NCBI RefSeq assembly: GCF_036884655.1
Contig: NC_088357.1
Span: 12,992,001 to 13,056,000 of the forward strand
Length of the DNA stretch: 64,000 bases
Direction of reading: 5' to 3'
Source: Musa acuminata AAA Group
Taxonomy: Eukaryota; Streptophyta; Magnoliopsida; Zingiberales; Musaceae
Made by a program: the position numbers and the translations under genes. Below the pieces are notes generated by a model. It was not told the DNA's origin, made no database searches, and worked only from the letters and a program-made list of their open reading frames with translations. This document shows positions 59,416 through 64,000 of this stretch, in pieces. The stretch's first letter is position 1. Each line of letters starts with the position of its first letter.

Positions 59416-62400
59416 ATGGGGAAGCCAAAGGGTGATGGTGGGAGGAGCAAGACGCGCCCTTCTAGCAGCAGGTTCAGCCCCTCTTCTTCTCCTCCATCTC
59501 CTACTACTGTTGATTTCATCGTTCGATCGTTTAGATTCCGTTCTTGAGTTTTTTTTAATGGTTTCTATATCGTTTCTTTAATCTGCTATTAGTTCTTACT
59601 TGTTAATTGGTGGTCATGTTTAGCTTGGCTGCTTCTTTGTTACCGTCGGGAGTCTCAACCGTTGGTTTCGGTGGTTACCTGGGGAATTCTCGGGTTGAAT
59701 CCTCTTCACCAGCAGATGATTCCTTGCCGTTTTCGGTGTGTTTTTCTTAATCTTCCTTAGTCCTTATTAATTTGTCATTCTCTTTGGATTTTGAAACAGA
59801 TACGAATCTGGAAGTTACATTGATTGTAATCTTCTTTTCTTTGAGCTGAGTAGCTAAATTTTGTTGATTAGGTTGGCCACCTTTTATAATATAAGTAGTA
59901 AATTTGTCAATTTAGGTGCTGACCAATTGGGAACAATAAAAGAGATTTTAGTTGAGTAAGATGATCTGATTAGATGAAAGGAGAACTTTTTTTCTTTAAT
60001 TACAATGATCCTAACAATTTTGTGCCGCATAAGCTGTAATCTTTGACTTAAAAGCTAGGTTGTGACAAGAAGGTTCAAATTTAAATGACTAAGATGTTGG
60101 TTGAGTACACACAGATAAGAACCAAAGTAATGACTAAGACGTTGGTTGAGTACACACAGATAAGAACCAAAGTGATGACTAAGATGTTGGTGCAGTACTC
60201 ACAGGTAAATCCAATTAAGCAATACCATGGATATGAAAATTGACATCTGTCATGGATTTCTTATCAAAAGCCTTGTATAAGGAGGAGGTACTATGTAGAG
60301 GCTTTTATTTTCACAGGTCTACTTAACTATGTTGTTGTTTAGTTAGTATTGTCATATTTTTAGGACACTGAAAAATCTAGGGTATTCACTTCTTCATTTA
60401 GTAAGTATTATCATTCTACTTGCACATAATTTATAAAGTAGATAGCTTAAGAGCCTAGGAGTGTGTAGAGTGTGATTAGCCTTTTACTTGTGCTATTCCC
60501 CCTTTGTAGCAGAGGTTGTTAATGGTCGATCACATGTTGTGTAGAATCTGTGATCAAATAGAACGTGGGAGGCAATGGCATTATTGCCAACTAGCTCTTG
60601 GCAATTACACATTACAAAGTAAGAGGGGGTGCTGCCTGATTGCTAATGTATGACCCCTACATGTCGTGGTAGTGTGATTTGTTGATTTATATTCACTCCA
60701 TTAATACATATGTCATTTCTATTTTTTTATCATATCTTGTATACCAAAATCGGTATCTTGTGCCTCTTTATCTTTATAGATTTTTCAACCACCCATTAGC
60801 ATTTTGTAAATAAAATATATTATCCTCCTATCACCGTATTTACTGATTATAACCCCTTGTGTTTATATGTTGTATACAACTAATTTGTTCCGATGATCTA
60901 AGGTAACTTCTTTATTTATACTTGATAAGTCAGATTTTTAGTATTGATCTGGTGAGAACTCTTATTTTGCACATGCTTATGCCATGTGATAAAGCTCTTT
61001 CAGGTCATCTCATAGCCCACACTGTCATTTTGTCACAGATTTAGCTGGAATTGTCTAAGTCGTGAGGCACCATTGTGACCAAGACGCGAACTTAGCTTTA
61101 GTTGCCTAAGTTGCGAAGCACCCTTGCGTCAACTTCTCGGACTTAGTTGGGATTGCCTAAGTCATGAGGTGCCTTTGTGACATACGCGTCCACAAAGGGT
61201 TAGCCTAGTTGCAACCTCGTACAGGTCCCGAAGGACCTATAAAACAGAAGGTTGATTAGATTGAAAACGAGCGACGAACAAGTCCCGACGTCTCGCAAAG
61301 AGGGAAGCTTTACAAGCAATTCAGCAAGCACATTGTGTGCAGAGGAGAAAAGAGAGGAAGGAGGAAAATAAGGACTTTAGAAGGTAGAACGAACAGTTGC
61401 AAGTCTACAAACAACTGCTCACCGGATGCTGGACGCGAAGTAAAGTTCCCGTCAAGTTAATGTGCGAACTTGTGAAGAGTTTTTTAACGCCCAACAATAT
61501 ACCGAAGCCCCATCTAGCCCTGTGCCACCCAGGGGGTTCCAGCGTACTGAGATGGTAGACGTTTTTGGCGCTGCAGCGGGCTGTAGAAAACAGCCCGCGA
61601 CACGCGAAAACGGAGCCATTTTAGCCCGGCGCGGTGAACGGTCGCACTGTAGCGCTGCAACCTGTTCGAACATGTATTTTTACAAGCAAAACACACAAAA
61701 CCAAGGCAAAACAGGCTGCCATGTCTCTGTACAAGCATGCAAAAGTGACGAACGGTTTGTTGAACGAAGTTGTTACGAGTGCGTGACGATCGTTCGTGAC
61801 AGTCTGGGGCATTTGGGCTTATAAAATTCAATAAGCCTGTACCGGAATCAATATTAGATATGTGCTTATAGAATTCAATATTTTTACTGGCTGTCACCTT
61901 CTAGTAATCCTCCTTATCCGTCTTGAAACTGACTTTTGGAAAAAGGCATGATAATAAATGTGCATGGAGTCTATATTATAATTACACAATTTAAATATCT
62001 GTTTTTGGGTATTGCACATGTACAATGCTTTATTATGTCATAGTGCATAGTTACATATTATTACATATCATTAACTAGCACCCTTAACCTATACAGCACA
62101 AAAGAAAGTCTTTTTAGTAACATTGTAATAGAAGAATATAGACAAAATTGCAAAAGTTTATGATAATTAAAGAATATTTTTTTAATATCATTAATTATTA
62201 TTATATGCTTAATGCAAATGGCATGAAACAATAATGACCATATATCCAATTTCCAAATACCTATCTTTTCTATAATTCAACGAACAACTTTTAATGAAAT
62301 AACAAGCTTCTCCTAGAAGTATGCACGAAATAACCCCTAAATAATTATTTTATAACCTTCTTTGAAAATTTTCTGACATATATCAAATAAGTATGCCATC

Positions 62401-64000
62401 AACTCTGATATGGAGAGGACAAGTGATTCTATGTTTGTTATGACGTATTATTCATATGTGCTCAATCTGACTGTCATCCTCATTCCATGGTAACTTGCTA
62501 TATTCATGTAATTTATTGTATGAAGTTGGATTATAGAGAGAGAGTGTTTTCCAAAAAATTTCTAATTAGATATTTGATTCTGTTATTTGAGTTATGTTGA
62601 ATTTTCAAGCTTATATGGTTATCATCTGTCATTTTAATTCATTGCATCCTCATTCGACGTTCTAAAATTATATGTGCATTGCAAATGTTGATGGTTGGAC
62701 ATGGTATCAATTAACCATAATTTACTTCATGTAGGATGTTGACAGTGAAATGGCACAACACTTGAAGAGGCTTGGTAGAAAAGATCCAACAACAAAGGTA
62801 ATGCAATGAGTTTTTTGTCCTCTGAAACATCTATCATTAGATCCTGGTATCTATTATCTTTTTGTTGGCTCACTCTTTTCTGGTCATGGAAGTCATGTGC
62901 CTTTACTCTGTGGAATAAATTATTTAGTGTGACTTCTCATCGTGTCTATTTAATTTGATTCATCTGACTAGAGCATTTTTGGCAGAGGATATGGCTTACT
63001 AAAACTATGTATAACTTTCGTCATGATTAACATTTTAATTGACTGCATGGATTTCCTTCTTTTCTTATCCCAGAGCATAATGACATTGTTTATCTTCCTG
63101 CTTATTTCCTTTGTCCCTCGATCACACGTGTGAAGTTATCTGTGTTTGTAGTATGGTTGATATTATACTGAAGAAACTTCTATAGTTGGTAAGTCATTTG
63201 AATCTGGATCCTTGGTCACTTCTTGTTACTGATATAAGTACCTATTCTATATGTATACTTCTCTCCTGTGGAAATGAGAGCGATTTTTTCCAAACGTCAT
63301 ATTTACTTTTTTGTTTATTAAAGCAAAGAAGAGTTCACATTAGAAACTCTAGTGGCTGGACAACTATTTTACAAGATCATGAAACATGGGACTTGAATCT
63401 CTGTCTGTCGTCCGAAACAAATTCACTTGAGACTTGGCATATACAAAGAAAGAAAGACCTTAACTTTAGTGATCACAAGCCCCACCAAAAGCCTGCGAAG
63501 TCTCTCACAAGATCATGAGTTGACAATTTCACACTGAGCGGTTAGAAGATATGACAGTTCCAAAAACCAAACAGAATTTTTTGTTGTATCTTTTTATAAA
63601 GCATGGATACAATTGCAAACTTGTGATGTGATATACCGTAGTACATTTTTAAGAAAAAAGGTTTATGACATGAATGTGTCAATAACAATGTTTTATATAA
63701 ATGACAAAGCTCGACATTTGTTCCAAGTGCTAGATTATGTTGCTATATGTCACGATGATTAATTAATTGTCATTCTTTGTTTCTAGCCTGTGCATCATGA
63801 GAGAAGTTATTGTTAACAATATAGAACTTTAGTTATTATAGTAGATAAGATGAACATTATAAAATCAAAAATTTTCTTTTCATAATCCGATGCTTAATAC
63901 AAATGAGTTGAAAGTTGAAACTATTTATCAAAAGTTACATATCCATCTCCTATATAATCAAAAGATTGACATATAAGAAAAAAAGACCCTTACAAGAAGT
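59416..64000 (+). CDS. LTN1: E3 ubiquitin ligase listerin, N-terminal exons (partial)
   Basis: Three exons seen: 59416-59471, 59624-59735 and 62735-62797, all GT-AG and in phase, giving 77 residues. Exon 1 MGKPKGDGGRSKTRPSSS; exon 2 LAASLLPSGVSTVGFGGY and on to DDSLPFS; exon 3 DVDSEMAQHLKRLGRKDPTTK. The last motif is the conserved start of the Listerin HEAT-like region, and the full protein is usually well over 1500 residues with a C-terminal RING. The next exon was not found before 64000, so the gene continues outside. Known role: LTN1 binds 60S subunits with trapped nascent chains (with NEMF/Rqc2) and ubiquitinates the stalled peptide. Intron 2 (3.0 kb) holds a 45-bp tandem repeat and an LTR-like insert. 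The start is chosen from the MGKPKG N-terminus typical of plant Listerins. Confidence 0.9.
60085..60209. repeat. 45-bp tandem repeat in LTN1 intron 2
   Basis: ATGACTAAGA(T/C)GTTGG starts at 60085, 60130 and 60175. The first two units differ at very few positions; the third is shorter and more diverged. Confidence 0.9.
61031..61801 (-). repeat. LTR-like insert (probable solo LTR) in LTN1 intron 2
   Basis: About 771 bp starting TGTCACAGATTTAG and ending ATCGTTCGTGACA, the same terminal TGTCAC/GTGACA as the non-autonomous element. The left part repeats its hallmark CGGACTTAG..GG..TGCCTAAGTC and GGTCCC.AAGGACC phrases, partly in triplicate (61037, 61090, 61139). It is GC-richer than the intron around it. 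No target duplication was recognised. ORFs on both strands lack motifs. Confidence 0.55.

Overview
The window is plant nuclear DNA. It has intron-containing genes with GT-AG junctions, a plant microRNA164 hairpin, AT-rich spacers and nested plant LTR retrotransposons (Ty1/copia with initiator-Met-tRNA primer sites, Ty3/gypsy). The gene set fits any flowering plant. A monocot, perhaps banana-like, is only my impression and the sequence does not prove it.

Left third (1-25,720): a nest of retroelements. A decayed Ty3/gypsy integrase region is split by copia element A (435-9084, minus strand, target duplication GAAGC). To its right is an LTR-like repeat split by a non-autonomous LTR element (10808-24171, minus strand, 447-bp LTRs). 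That element was in turn split by copia element B (13078-21864, plus strand, target duplication TCCTG). A and B belong to one family and lie head to head as inverted copies. B is nearly intact, with one amber codon in gag-pol. The long gag leader of the family carries four consecutive stem-loops that present the same apical sequence on different stems. I regard this as the most interesting undescribed feature here.

Middle (25,721-46,700): an AT-rich spacer with a tandem duplication, then a TOM1-like (TOL) gene on the minus strand. I resolved nine coding exons encoding 605 residues with VHS and GAT domains; TOL proteins are ESCRT-0-like ubiquitin receptors. Its introns are swollen by repeats, including three copies of a GGTACC-rich element. 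Each copy is flanked by a 10-bp target duplication, which suggests a Mutator-type MITE. A MIR164 precursor (minus strand, mature strand at 45910-45930) lies about 3 kb upstream of TOL.

Right third (46,700-64,000): an AT-rich tandem array of roughly 300-bp units is split by an old, heavily decayed copia element C of the same family as A and B. C holds a solo LTR of that family with its own target duplication. The window ends inside a plus-strand gene whose first three exons encode the conserved N-terminus of Listerin (LTN1), the E3 ligase of ribosome-associated quality control. The rest of the gene is outside the window.

Host functions visible: endosomal sorting of ubiquitinated cargo (TOL), NAC-factor silencing (miR164) and stalled-ribosome quality control (LTN1). 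They are neighbours, with no sign of functional linkage. Everything else is transposon-derived or unassigned spacer.
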